From assembly GCF_003672135.1 (NCBI RefSeq), contig NC_039506.1:17826497-17890496 (forward strand): DNA of 64,000 nucleotides. The letters run 5' to 3'. The stretch's first letter is position 1. Each line of letters starts with the position of its first letter. Origin of the DNA: Ooceraea biroi (Eukaryota; Arthropoda; Insecta; Hymenoptera; Formicidae). Below, piece by piece: positions 40,011 to 51,219 of this stretch. Both the position numbers and the translations under genes were made by a program. Below the pieces are notes generated by a model. The model saw nothing but the letters and a program-made list of their open reading frames with translations, searched no databases and had not been told where the DNA came from.

Positions 40011-42216
40011 TAAAAATGTTGGACAGTGCTATTAAAGACATAAAATAGTATGCATCAGTACAGAGAACGAGAGAGTTAATAAGAATTAGAATTTTCAGAC
40101 AAATTGCCGATGTATGGGGCAATTATTGTACTTAATTTAAAAAATGTAGTTAATTAAAAATGATCATACATGCAATTGAAATTTAATTAATTATTTCGTG
40201 ATAACTTATTTTAATATAATTATATCTATTTTTTAAAGGTTTGCTAAATTTCTTATCAGTAGCATGAATCGATCACTTTTCTTTGTCATAATGATTTATG
40301 TGCTTTGCGTGAGTTTCAATCTTTATGGAGTAAGTTTTCTTACATTCAATATTATTTATAAGCCACCTACGTAACATTTTGTAAAATTTGATGCGAACAA
40401 ATTATCAATAAGAAGATAAATATTCTAATAACAATTTTAAAATATTAAGGAATTAGTATTTCTCTCTAAATATCATACTAATTGCATAAACACAAAGTTT
40501 TTCTGTTTATGCAATAGTAAAAATTCACTAGGTATTGCATAAGAAATGATGAATTTTGAAGATGTTATAAATATTAATATAGATGTTAGATATTATAAAG
40601 TATTAAGATTTTAATTACATAATAGCTATGTTTTAGATATTTCACAATGAACCAGCTGTGCAGGAAATAGAACAAACATTAGTACATCTTATTATTATAG
40701 GTTTCGTTTTTGCATACATGTTCATAGCCAACTATGTCGGACAGGAAATTATGGATTATAATAATCATGTATTCTTACCGTGTAAGCGATATTTCTGTGA
40801 TGCTTATATTTTTATTTGAATAATTTTCAATGATAAAAATGCTAGGACGTTTTTTTATAATCTCAAATTATAATTATCATTTCCATACCAGTTTTCTATA
40901 GGTACAATGCTCCATGGTACCTAGCACCGTTGCAGATACAGAAGTTGATCTTGATCTTATTACAAAGAAGTAACAAGGCTTTCACGTTGAGCATCGTTGG
41001 ATTATTCACAATATCTTTAGAATGCTTTGCTTCGGTAAAGTTATTCGTTTAATAATATACATAAATAATGTTGCATACGTTGGTGAAAAGTACTAAGGAG
41101 AATTTGTTTGCAGCTAGCAAGTACATCAATATCTTACTTCACTCTCATGCTATCTTTGTAATAATTACGAAAATATAACATCCAATAATATCATATATTA
41201 GAATAGATAGATATAAAACTGAGTGAAAATGCCGACTTTCTCTTCTACTATTAAACAGCTGGAAAGTTGGGGTAATAATAAGGTGATAATATTTTTCTTT
41301 CAAAATCGTAAATCGTGTTATGTGAAGTAAGCAAAGCAAAACATTAGTTGGCTCATAGATACAATCAATTATGCTAACAAAACCAGGCCTGAAGTGTTTC
41401 TCATATGTCAACGTATCGAATGTATCATTCGAAGAAAGTTTGTTGATTTTAATATGTGCAATCGCATTGTTGAAATATATTGTATAACGAATTTAGTATT
41501 ATAATGAAATAATCAATAATAAAAATTTCATTAGTTTTTACGTATGCAGCCAATTCATTTTTCTAAGAATGGATGAAATGATTAATAAGTGAAATATTAT
41601 AATAATTTAAATATTAAGTATGTTAATAAATTCTTTAAATAAGTAAGTAAGTTATATGTATATTAAATATTCAGTAATGATACTTGCAAAGATATTGCTA
41701 AACTAATAAGGAAATATATGTTATTAAGGATCGGCCCTTTCCAATTTGTCTTTTTGATTTTTTGACGTCATAGGCGAGAACTGACACGGTCTAAAATTCT
41801 TGCGTCCTATTTTCATTTTTCACTTTTTCCTCACAAAAAAATACTTTTAATGAGATTCTCTTCTGAGATTCTTTCTCCTGAGAAAGTAAGTTCTTGTTAT
41901 CCGTATTACAGTACTATTTCTTGTTACAGAGACTAAAGAAGCTTTTTTCGCAAAATACTCAGCTAATCGTTTCAATTTTAATTTAATTCTAATCATTATT
42001 CATACTTTCCTATTATTGGCTCCCAAGTAGCAAAGTTATATCAGAAAATAGCAAAGGTTGTAGTTTAGTTGACATTTCAAATTCTTCAGAACAGTTTCTA
42101 TCCTTTTCCTTCTTTTTATTAAAGAAAGTGTTTTAAAGCATGTGGAACATCAACTGGACTACAGCCATAACATGATATCATTATTTCGTTTTCTGACATC
42201 ATTTTGCTACTTTTAG

Positions 42217-42369
42217 GGCACAGTTAAAAAGGAAATAACTAGCCTGATTATTAGTCCTTTCATAACTTCAATTTTCTTCTTGATCGTATCCGTGTGCATA
42301 CATGTACCTATACTATATCATGCCATATGCAAACTGGAAGGCAAAGAAATCGATTATCTTTACTCTTAA
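42217..42369 (+). CDS. Candidate terminal exon of a small membrane protein, left arm
   Basis: A splice-acceptor-like CTACTTTTAG is followed by 50 codons ending at TAA 42367-42369. The peptide starts GTVKKEITSLIISPFIT, has one strongly hydrophobic segment (SIFFLIVSVCIHVPILY), and ends in a polar tail closing KEIDYLYS. An upstream stretch in the same frame (ATG at about 42173) is separated only by the TAG of the acceptor. I do not recognise the family. The stop codon overlaps the TTAA where the adjacent MITE is inserted. The copy at 56483-56635 looks the same by eye. Confidence 0.3.
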   Translation, partial: GTVKKEITSLIISPFITSIFFLIVSVCIHVPILYHAICKLEGKEIDYLYS

Positions 42370-42729
42370 GGGGATGCTGGAGCTGCTAGTGAACTATTTT
42401 TTCACTATAGCGATGGTAATTGCAGTTTCGAAAATTCTCTTTATTGCTTGTGCAGAATAAAAAATCCTTGTCCAAAATGAAGTATAGATAGAAAGTCCGC
42501 TCTACAGGACTTTATATTCAAAATGGAAAAAAGTTAAAAACTTGCATTTGTCTTTTCTAACTTTTTTCCATTTTGAATATAAAGTCCTGTAGAGCGGACT
42601 TTTTTTCTATCTATACTTCATTTGTGGAAAAGGATTTTTTATTCTGCACAAACAATAAAGAGAATTTTCGAAACTGCAATTACCATCGCTATAGTGAAAA
42701 AATAGTTCACTAGCAACTCCAGCTTCCCC
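42370..42729. mobile_element. Foldback MITE with TTAA flanks, left arm
   Basis: A 360 bp element that is itself almost a full palindrome. It begins GGGGATGCTGGAG and ends CTCCAGCTTCCCC, with paired blocks such as GTCCGCTCTACAGGAC near the middle. Both sides are TTAA (42366-42369 and 42730-42733), the target preferred by piggyBac-type transposases. Assignment to piggyBac rests on the TTAA alone. There is no ORF. Confidence 0.7.
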
Positions 42730-42733
42730 TTAA

Positions 42734-44378
42734 AGCAATATAAAATGTTTGCAGGTACGTGCACTTTAAATACACTTTGCCTCATCAAAGATATAAGATT
42801 CTTTTCTTCCTCGAAAAAGCATTATTTCTTTTCGCAAAACTATTTTTGTTTTATCTATCATAGAAAACTTGAAATACATACACAGCTGAATAAATGAATA
42901 GTTCCTGCGCATTTTCAAAACATATTAAACTGTGCAAACATTATTTATAAAAATTGCAAGTTGTCGTGATATTTGCAACAACAATGACGTAACAATGAAA
43001 TTGGTTACTTCAAATTTTACGATTAATGAAGATAAGAATGAAAATTATAAAATTTCTCTCAAAGTATTATGCTTGTAACTAATCATGATATAAAATTTAA
43101 AAACATTTATACATAAATTTATTAAAGAAAAAATATCAAAAATGTAATTCTTTTACATCGAAGAATATTAACGATGAGAACTAATCGTGATTTGAAATTA
43201 AGAACTTTTCACATAAATTTATACAGAAAAAATATTAAATATGCAATCTTTCATCAAAAAATGTTAATGATCAGAAAAACATATTATAAACAACAAACGT
43301 AAATGTATCCTAATCATATTATATCTAGTATGTCTAAAAACTAATTATATGATATAATTTAAACACAGATTGTATGGATGTAAAAATTGTTCATTTTATT
43401 CAAAGTACTTCTCAATAACGATACAACAAATTGAGTGGTCAATCAATATGTGCAGATTTCTTGAAGTCTGGTTTCGAAATCACCTTGAGGATTCTTGTCA
43501 CGGCTTAGATGATTATACCATCATCATAGCGAGTCCCATCGGAGTTTTGATTCTTAAAAATCGAAAATAGTTGCAGGAATTAAATTAAGTAAAAACAATT
43601 TACTTATAACTTTTACATGAATGTTCAAATAGGTTAATCGCGTTGAATTCAAGGACGCATTTTTATCTCTTCCCTTCTGGGTTTCAAATAACTTTATAAG
43701 TGTTATCGTAATTTTATATATTAAGCATTTCGAACGTATTATACAATATTAAAAAACAAAAGACACATTTGGAACAGTAAATCTGATGCATTGTTCTTTC
43801 TTTTCTTTTTTTTCATTATAATAGTAACACACAAATTCCCATCGTATCAACAATGATTATGTTCAAAAATATTACAGACTTTTATAGTACGGCTATAAAA
43901 TTCATTCACAGTAAATAGTCGCTTCCTAAGTCCTCGTTATAATCGTACATCCTTGTTGCTGCTTTACCTGTACCTCAATACTACATACCAGACCTTACAT
44001 AAATATTAAGTTTTCACTCGTTCCACGAAAACCTGATAGATGAGCATATACAACTGATGCTTCAATATCATTAACAATTCCAGATATAAAACAGTCGACA
44101 ATTTTTCTCCCTTAACGGCGAATAAGTTTATCGCTTACACTAATACTCGGTAGCTGTAAAGTTCATGATCAGAAGAATACACTTGAAAAAGAAGGTATCC
44201 AAATATTTATGTAATTTCGGAGATTTAAAATCCAAGTATAAGTAACACACGTGCCACTTTTAAGCTTAAGTATTATATTATATATCTCTTTCAAAATTTC
44301 ATTTTATTTACATTATTCGAATCTGAGGCGCGAATGCCAATTCGGCCGATTGTTCTCATAAAGTAAGGAAGCAAATCG

Positions 44379-44411
<33 letters not shown>

Positions 44412-45142
44412 TGTATGTATATATATCTCTTAACTAAACTAATTTTAAATAAACCTTTAACAATATCAACTAACGCGCAATCATATAGACATCTTCAGAA
44501 ATAACTTTTGTTTATGTGGCTTCTGTGTTTTCTCGCTGCAGCCATAGCGGAATCCAACCGAGACCAAGAAATACTATTTAAATAAATTCTGTTGTATCTC
44601 GCACCATTTATTACCATTTTTATTGGTTCTACAGCATAGATTGGTAAAATCGATTAAAATAGATTTGCATTTTGATTCGTACACAACTATAAAATACCTA
44701 ATGATAAATAACTATAAAACTTAAATCCAAGCTACGTGCGATTTTCTTGGAAAACGTAGAACATGTTGAAGGCGAATAAAAATGTATATGAAAGAATTTA
44801 TTTCAACATGTATACACTGCAAGGAGGAAAATTTGCAAAAGTTTTTCTTCTCGGTATCGTGATTGGAAACGGCTGCAGCGACAAATCGGAGAAAATCCTA
44901 AAAAAGCTAATGGAAAAATCGGCAATTAAATAAATAAGCAACATATTCACTAAAAACACATTCTAACGCAAGTTGGAATTACAGACAGTATATCCGCTTC
45001 TATTTTACATCGCGTTTATCGCGTAACTTCCCCAAAACAGTACAGATCTGCTCTTGGCGCACGATTTAGGAATCCTTGAAGTCTCTTTAGATTGAATGAG
45101 ATGAGAGTTATCAACAGGAAATGAAGATACATGCCCGTATAT
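42734..45142. other. Left-arm intergenic region, no gene recognised
   Basis: AT-rich sequence between the MITE and the adiponectin receptor 3' end. It probably includes that gene's 3' untranslated region. A 66-codon frame at 43370-43570 has no recognisable motif. An (ATGT)n run lies at about 44383-44420. Confidence 0.5.
44383..44420. repeat. (ATGT)n microsatellite, left arm
   Basis: About nine to ten ATGT units, followed by a short AT run. Mirrored as (ACAT)n near 54427-54464. Confidence 0.9.
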
Positions 45143-47626
45143 TCAGAAAGCTAATACTTGTGATGGGTTTGTGCAGTCGCCTATTGTCATTCTGTGCATT
45201 GCCATCTCCGTAATACCGTGGTAATGAACGAAAGCGGCCGCAATTACCAATACATGGAAGATTTGATGGCTCTGAAACTGAATATGAGACATAATGCGTA
45301 TAATACCCGTAAGAAATAATCGTCTCTCTTGTACGAACCGATAATATTTAGTATTTTATTGTGCAAACTTACCCAAATATCAAACTTTCCTGGGAAAAAA
45401 CGTTCAGGTACCCTTAAAGCATAGAATAATGCTCCTAATATATACAGACATCCCATCAGTATTAACCATCCGAGAGATGCTTGACTGATCGCCTTGAACC
45501 AACCTTCGGCGACAGCATAATGTACCGCTGGTATTACCTAGGTGCAACGAAGACTCGAGATATTAATCTTAGTAGATGCGACGTGCGTCTTGTATCAGAG
45601 ATCACAATTATATACGCAGATTTTCTGTAAAAACTTCGATTGGTTCTAGGTATTTCGTATTTTTACATAAACAATTTGCACATGAATGCGAATTTTTTAA
45701 TTATTAATTGATTTGAGAATCAGATTTCCAAAATTTGGGACAAACGTCGTTTATTATTCATTTAATTTCGTTCGTCATTAGTATCGCAAATGGTTTACAT
45801 TAGCTTTTCATTGGATTGATAATACTCGAGATAATGGCCGAGATTACTTACCCCACTAAGTCCGAATCCCATGAAGACTCCGGCTCTGAGCGGACGATAA
45901 TTCGGCTCGCCGAATCGCTCCCAAAGCGATACTACTATGCTGGTTATGCCGAGGACAACCACCACAGAGAGATAAATTAGTTTGGGTTGGTAGTCGCAAT
46001 AGAATCCATAATAAAGCCACGGTACAAAACTACCCATAATAAGCATAGCGATGCCACAATAATCTAACTTGGAGAACAGTTTTCCAACGCATTCGCTGTG
46101 ACAATGAACTGTGTGAAAGGCAAACGACATTCCTAGGCAAATTATAGCGCCAGCAAAGAAGATACCAAACACCACTTTCTCCTCCAATTGTATCTCTATA
46201 GGAGGTTGCGTTAGAAAAAATATAGCTATACCGATAAAGGCAACGCAGCCTGTAAAGAATAAAAAGTGTCTGGTGAGCAATGAAATTCGTAACAAAAAAA
46301 TCACAGAATGACGCTTAAACAGAATAAGCTACTTTCCGTGAAATGCACACATCCAGTGTCATCAGTTAATCGAGTGATTTTGTAAGAAACGTACCTAGCA
46401 AATGTGTCCAGATATTGCCAGTCTCTGTGTGGATTCGAAAGATACTTTTGAAACACGCATAAAATGAAGGCAGTGGCGGCCTATGACCGGCGTGCAAAAA
46501 ATCGTTGTCCTGCAACCATCTCGGCAGATTTCTAAAGTGGCATTGTTTCCATGACGCCTCCCACACCTGTAAGTAAACATTTTAGTTTTAATCTTGGCTC
46601 ATTGATCAAGGACATCAAGTTACAAATATAAATTGAAGCATGTCACAAATTTTTAGGTATCTTCGACACATCTTCCTTTTACTAGCAATTTTATTTCTAT
46701 GAAAATAATTGCACAGCACATAAATGCAATTAATTTCCGTTTCTCTCAAAGACTATCATTGGAAGGAAGGTGATTCAAAATCATTCAAAATATTTATTAG
46801 CTGTGCAAAATTAATTTGATGCTTTTTTTGAAGAAATTGAGCCTTTTATTAAAAGATAACAAACATGTCAATCTTCAAAATATTCATCAGCATTTTCTAA
46901 TACCTTTCTCCATCTGTCGCCAGTTGACGAGTTCTCTCTCAAAAGAAAGAGAGTAAATAAAGTAAATAAAGACTCAATTGTTTTAAAAAAAAGCACCGAA
47001 TTAATTTGCATACCTAACAAAAATCCATATTCATTCCGTGCCGAACAAGATCTCCACAAGATGCGCCAATCATTGCTTTGTATGTGATTGCACAGTTATT
47101 GTATCAAAGTTGACAAGATTTTAAACAAAGCAAATCGATTTTAAATATATCTACCATCACTTTTCTGCTTAATGTTCAAAATAATTATTCTGTTTTCTTA
47201 CTTTTCGAACAAACTCCTCAGCCTGTTCCGCTGCGTTATGTGCCAAGGCGCCCAGATCAATCTCATCACTCAACACGCCTGCCTTCAATACTTCTGTCAT
47301 CTGTAATTCACACAACAGATGCTCAAGTAATCTCAATTACATTGCTACTTACATTTCTCACGAGACAACGAGCAGCGTACTTCACAGTCCAGAAGGTGAT
47401 CATCTTCCGGAGTCGAGGGCAAAGGGCACCCAACTCCGTCCTCCTCTTCTGCCAGACAACTCGCATCATCGTCATCCAGTAACTCTTTAACCTCGTGTAA
47501 ACCAGGTATCTCACTGTTTAACAACACACGATCGCTCCATGGAATGCGATGTCGTATTCCTGATTCCTCGAGCAAATTCTCCTCTTTGTCTTTGGCTTCC
47601 AGAATGGCATCCTCATACTGCGACAT
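45143..47626 (-). CDS. AdipoR: Adiponectin receptor (PAQR family), left-arm copy
   Basis: Mirror image of the gene at 51220-53703, transcribed away from the palindrome axis. Exons read from the 5' end are 47353-47626, 47202-47300 (or to 47290), 46395-46566, 45852-46249, 45373-45537 and 45143-45277. The coding sequence appears identical to the right-arm copy by eye, with no frameshift in any exon, in contrast to the odorant receptor in the same arm. The family motif FRIHTETGNIWTHLLG and the zinc-site motifs FHTVHCHSE and SHQIFH are all present. If the palindrome is an artefact, this and the right copy are one gene. Confidence 0.93.
46797..47017 (-). mobile_element. Deleted mariner remnant in AdipoR intron, left arm
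   Basis: About 221 bp with mariner-like terminal repeats, TTAG-TGTGCAAAATTAATT on one side and TTAGGTATGCAAATTAATTC on the other. Between them, on the minus strand, a frame ends in GDRWRKVLENADEYFED and a stop. That matches the usual C-terminus of mariner transposases. The rest of the transposase is gone. It lies in the intron between AdipoR exons 2 and 3. A TA flank is clear on one side only. Confidence 0.75.
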
Positions 47627-49039
47627 GATTCTGAATAGATGTGATTGACTCTAGCTCTGTAAGTACATTCGTCGTTATGTACAAGAGAAATATATAATTC
47701 ACATCGAGAGTTTTCGTTACAAATAAATAATTTGCACACGAATCTCGACGTAAGCGCTAAATTACAGAATTCCAATTACGTCAACCACAATATTGCACTG
47801 ACAATGAGACACCTCTCGACAAGTATGTGTTCATTATATCTCGTAATTCCTGATTTACAATGTACATTCAGTATACATGCAGAATATACCTTTACAAAAT
47901 TCTAAGTTATATAAATATTATAATTGTATTCTTTCTGGTACAAGCTTACGTTTGATGTGCAAAAGATACGGAAACGGATGCACTTTAAAAAAAAGTTTGT
48001 ATCAGTCGACACTCCAAACCGCTCATAAAACTCGCGAAAGTGCAAAATTTACCCAAGAAGTCGAAGACAAAGTACGTCAAGGCTAAAGTCACGTTCAAAA
48101 CGAATGATTAATCGTAAATCGCACGCGCGCGCGCGTGCACGCACACACACACGCGCGCGCGCGCGCACGTAGAAAAATGTAAAAGCGATTATTAGTCCCG
48201 TTGAACGTGGACTTTGACACTCGACCGTTTAAACACGTATGTAGTCACCATCGCGAATAAAGTTGTAAAAAGGTAACCGATAACGGTTTTCGGCTTTGTA
48301 TAAGCAGCGTAACTAATTATGTAAGTTGCGATAACGCGCGTTCCGAGTACCTCGTAGTCGTGCTGATTATCGACTGACCGATCTTTAACCCTTCCCCAGC
48401 AAAATTATTTTTACTCAACAATTGTTCCCAAGCAATGTACATTACGATTTCATGTCGTCTTCGGTATTTTCTTGTAGACGCGATTCCGAGAATCGGTTCA
48501 CATCGCGCGACGGACGCGGCACGAATATTAATAACAAGTGTACGTCTAATAAAATGCTTAATCACCGCTAATAGCTTCCGTGCCTACCAGTCACACGCGC
48601 TTCCCGCGGCGTTCACATTTGAACTGACATATTCGACTGACTCGTAAAATTGCGGGTCCAATCGAAAGATTAGAATAACCTAAAAAACAGTGGGTTTCTT
48701 ATTGCGCTGTTGGTGGTCGTAACGTTCGCGCGATTTATCTAATGATAAAGTAGATACCCGCTCGTCTCAGCATATAACACGGCAGCAACGCGTGGCAAGA
48801 AACGACGCGATAACCAATCACCTCCCGCTATACATGTAACACACATAAGGCAATTTTTGGCGACCGATTGGCATGCGAGTACAGCAGCTGTAGAGACGCT
48901 ATAATCAGAGAGAAACCTGAGAGCGGCCACCAGCCTCCTGACGTTTGGCGCCGCCTGACAAAGTGGACGTGAACTAGTTCGTTACGCTCGGCAATGATAC
49001 AAGTGAGCATTTTCCAACGGTACGGAAAAGTACATCCAT
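47627..49039. other. Left AdipoR upstream region
   Basis: The presumed promoter and 5' untranslated region of the left AdipoR copy. It contains the alternating purine-pyrimidine tract at 48121-48169. Short open frames such as 48317-48565 are not supported as genes. Confidence 0.5.
48121..48169. repeat. Alternating CG/CA tract, left arm
   Basis: About 49 bp of strictly alternating purine and pyrimidine made of CG and CA steps. Such tracts favour left-handed Z-DNA. It lies about 0.5 kb upstream of the AdipoR start. Confidence 0.9.
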
Positions 49040-49057
49040 GAATAGCTACAATTTGGC

Positions 49058-49152
49058 GCGAAGCGCGGTAGTCCAGTGGCTAAGCGCGAGACTCGTATTT
49101 TGCCATCCGCGCAAGTTGGGTTCGAGACCCGAGTTGTGATAATTTTTTTTTT
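49058..49152 (+). ncRNA. tRNA-like / SINE head, left half of axis
   Basis: TAGTCCAGTGG at 49069-49079 resembles the polymerase III A box, and GGTTCGAGACC at 49119-49129 fits the B-box consensus. A TTGGG-loop-CCCGA T-arm can form. A run of T from 49143 would serve as a terminator. No proper acceptor or anticodon stem is found, so a tRNA-derived SINE or decayed tRNA is more likely than a working tRNA gene. Confidence 0.45.
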
Positions 49153-49693
49153 CGGATTTTTTTTCTTGTGTTTGCATTTATTTTTTTTATTATGTAATAA
49201 TAAATTATTATGTAAATAATGATTTATTATGTTTTATTATATTTTGGAGGTATACGTATATGTATAATGAGACATAAACATATACATTTAACATTTGTAA
49301 ACTTTTTATTTATTTATATAGTTTGTATACTGTCGAGTGTTTATTTATTATAAAATTCTGACTCATTAAAAAAAGTGTCACACCTCTGGTGCTATGACTG
49401 TGCAGTGTTGCGGATGAAAATTTATATAAAAGCATTTATGTTTTTTATGCTTTTATATAATTTTCCATCCGCAACACTGTACAGTTATGTCAGAATTTTA
49501 TAATAAATAAACACTCGACAGTATACAAACTATATAAATAAATAAAAAGTTTACAAATGTTAAATGTATATGTTATGTCTCATTATATACGTATACCTCC
49601 AAAATATAATAAAACATAATAAATCATTATTTACATAATAATTTATTATGTACATATAAAAAAATAGAATGCAAACACAAAGAAAGAAAAATC

Positions 49694-49788
49694 CGAAAAA
49701 AAAATTATCACAACTCGGTCTCGAACCCAACTTGCGCGGATGGCAAAATACGAGTCTCGCGCTTAGCCACTGGACTACCGCGCTTCGC
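49694..49788 (-). ncRNA. tRNA-like / SINE head, right half of axis
   Basis: Inverted partner of the left copy, with the B box at 49717-49727 and the A box at 49767-49777. It has lost one C in the T-arm (GAGACCGAG for GAGACCCGAG), which would weaken the stem. Confidence 0.45.
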
Positions 49789-49806
49789 GCCAAATTGTAG
49801 CTATTC

Positions 49807-51219
49807 ATGGTATGTACTTTCCGTACCGTTGGAAAATGCTCACTTGTATCATTGCCGAGCGTAACGAACTAGTTCACGTCCACTTTGTCAGGCGGCGCCA
49901 AACGTCAGGAGGCTGGTGGCCGCTCTCAGGTTTCTCTCTGATTATAGCGTCTCTACAGCTGCTGTACTCGCATGCCAATCGGTCGCCAAAAATTGCCTTA
50001 TGTGTGTTACATGTATAGCGGGAGGTGATTGGTTATCGCGTCGTTTCTTGCCACGCGTTGCTGCCGTGTTATATGCTGAGACGAGCGGGTATCTACTTTA
50101 TCATTAGATAAATCGCGCGAACGTTACGACCACCAACAGCGCAATAAGAAACCCACTGTTTTTTAGGTTATTCTAATCTTTTCGATTGGACCCGCAATTT
50201 TACGAGTCAGTCGAATATGTCAGTTCAAATGTGAACGCCGCGGGAAGCGCGTGTGGACTGGTAGGCACGGAAGCTATTAGCGGTGATTAAGCATTTTATT
50301 AGACGTACACTTGTTATTAATATTCGTGCCGCGTCCGTCGCGCGATGTGAACCGATTCTCGGATCGCGTCTACAGAAAATACCGAAGACGACATGAAATC
50401 GTAATGTACATTGCTTGGGAACAATTGTTGAGTAAAAATAATTTTGCTGGGGAAGGGTTAAAGATCGGTCAGTCGATAATCAGCACGACTACGAGGTACT
50501 CGGAACGCGCGTTATCGCAACTTACATAATTAGTTACGCTGCTTATACAAAGCCGAAAACCGTTATCGGTTACCTTTTTACAACTTTATTCGCGATGGTG
50601 ACTACATACGTGTTTAAACGGTCGAGTGTCAAAGTCCACGTTCAACGGGACTAATAATCGCTTTTACATTTTTCTACGTGCGCGCGCGCGCGCGTGTGTG
50701 TGTGCGTGCACGCGCGCGCGCGTGCGATTTACGATTAATCATTCGTTTTGAACGTGACTTTAGCCTTGACGTACTTTGTCTTCGACTTCTTGGGTAAATT
50801 TTGCACTTTCGCGAGTTTTATGAGCGGTTTGGAGTGTCGACTGATACAAACTTTTTTTTAAAGTGCATCCGTTTCCGTATCTTTTGCACATCAAACGTAA
50901 GCTTGTACCAGAAAGAATACAATTATAATATTTATATAACTTAGAATTTTGTAAAGGTATATTCTGCATGTATACTGAATGTACATTGTAAATCAGGAAT
51001 TACGAGATATAATGAACACATACTTGTCGAGAGGTGTCTCATTGTCAGTGCAATATTGTGGTTGACGTAATTGGAATTCTGTAATTTAGCGCTTACGTCG
51101 AGATTCGTGTGCAAATTATTTATTTGTAACGAAAACTCTCGATGTGAATTATATATTTCTCTTGTACATAACGACGAATGTACTTACAGAGCTAGAGTCA
51201 ATCACATCTATTCAGAATC
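49807..51219. other. Right AdipoR upstream region
   Basis: Mirror of the region left of the axis. It contains the presumed AdipoR promoter and the second alternating purine-pyrimidine tract. Confidence 0.5.
50677..50726. repeat. Alternating CG/TG tract, right arm
   Basis: Mirror of the tract at 48121-48169, also about 0.5 kb upstream of the AdipoR start. Confidence 0.9.

Larger units (their letters stand above)
37950..41161 (+). pseudogene. Odorant receptor (7tm_6), left-arm copy with frameshifts
   Basis: Mirror copy of the intact receptor at 57694-60924. All nine exons can be followed on the plus strand to the stop at 41159-41161, including the final-exon motifs PWYLAP, QKLILILLQRSNKAFTL and SLECFAS. 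Several one-base changes break the frame. Exon 1 has GGAAACGG for GGAACGG near 38021. Exon 3 has GACAATAC for GACAAATAC near 38575 and lacks one G of GTCGGC near 38607. Exon 4 has an extra T and a missing C, and exon 5 has lost bases near 39220-39235. All lie in or beside homopolymers, so base-call error is as likely as real decay. Confidence 0.75.
49040..49806. repeat. Central inverted repeat at the palindrome axis
   Basis: The innermost ~770 bp forms a hairpin with almost no loop (GCATTTATG then TTTTTTATGC). Its two halves differ more than the outer arms do. The left half has about 30 extra bases near 49370-49400, a 4 bp insertion near 49258, and base changes near 49180 and 49420. Both ends read ATGAATAGCTACAATTTGG and then a tRNA-like stretch. 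This suggests an older inverted element, present before the large palindrome formed. Confidence 0.75.

Noticed and set aside
43370..43570. 66-codon frame, also present in mirror form at 55279-55479
   Set aside because: Presence in both arms only reflects the palindrome. The peptide has no motif and sits in AT-rich intergenic DNA.
45143..47626. Second AdipoR as a processed retrocopy
   Set aside because: Both copies keep all introns and the same intronic mariner remnant, so retroposition is excluded.
49058..49152. A functional tRNA gene
   Set aside because: Only the A-box, B-box and T-arm fit. No matching acceptor or anticodon stem could be drawn.
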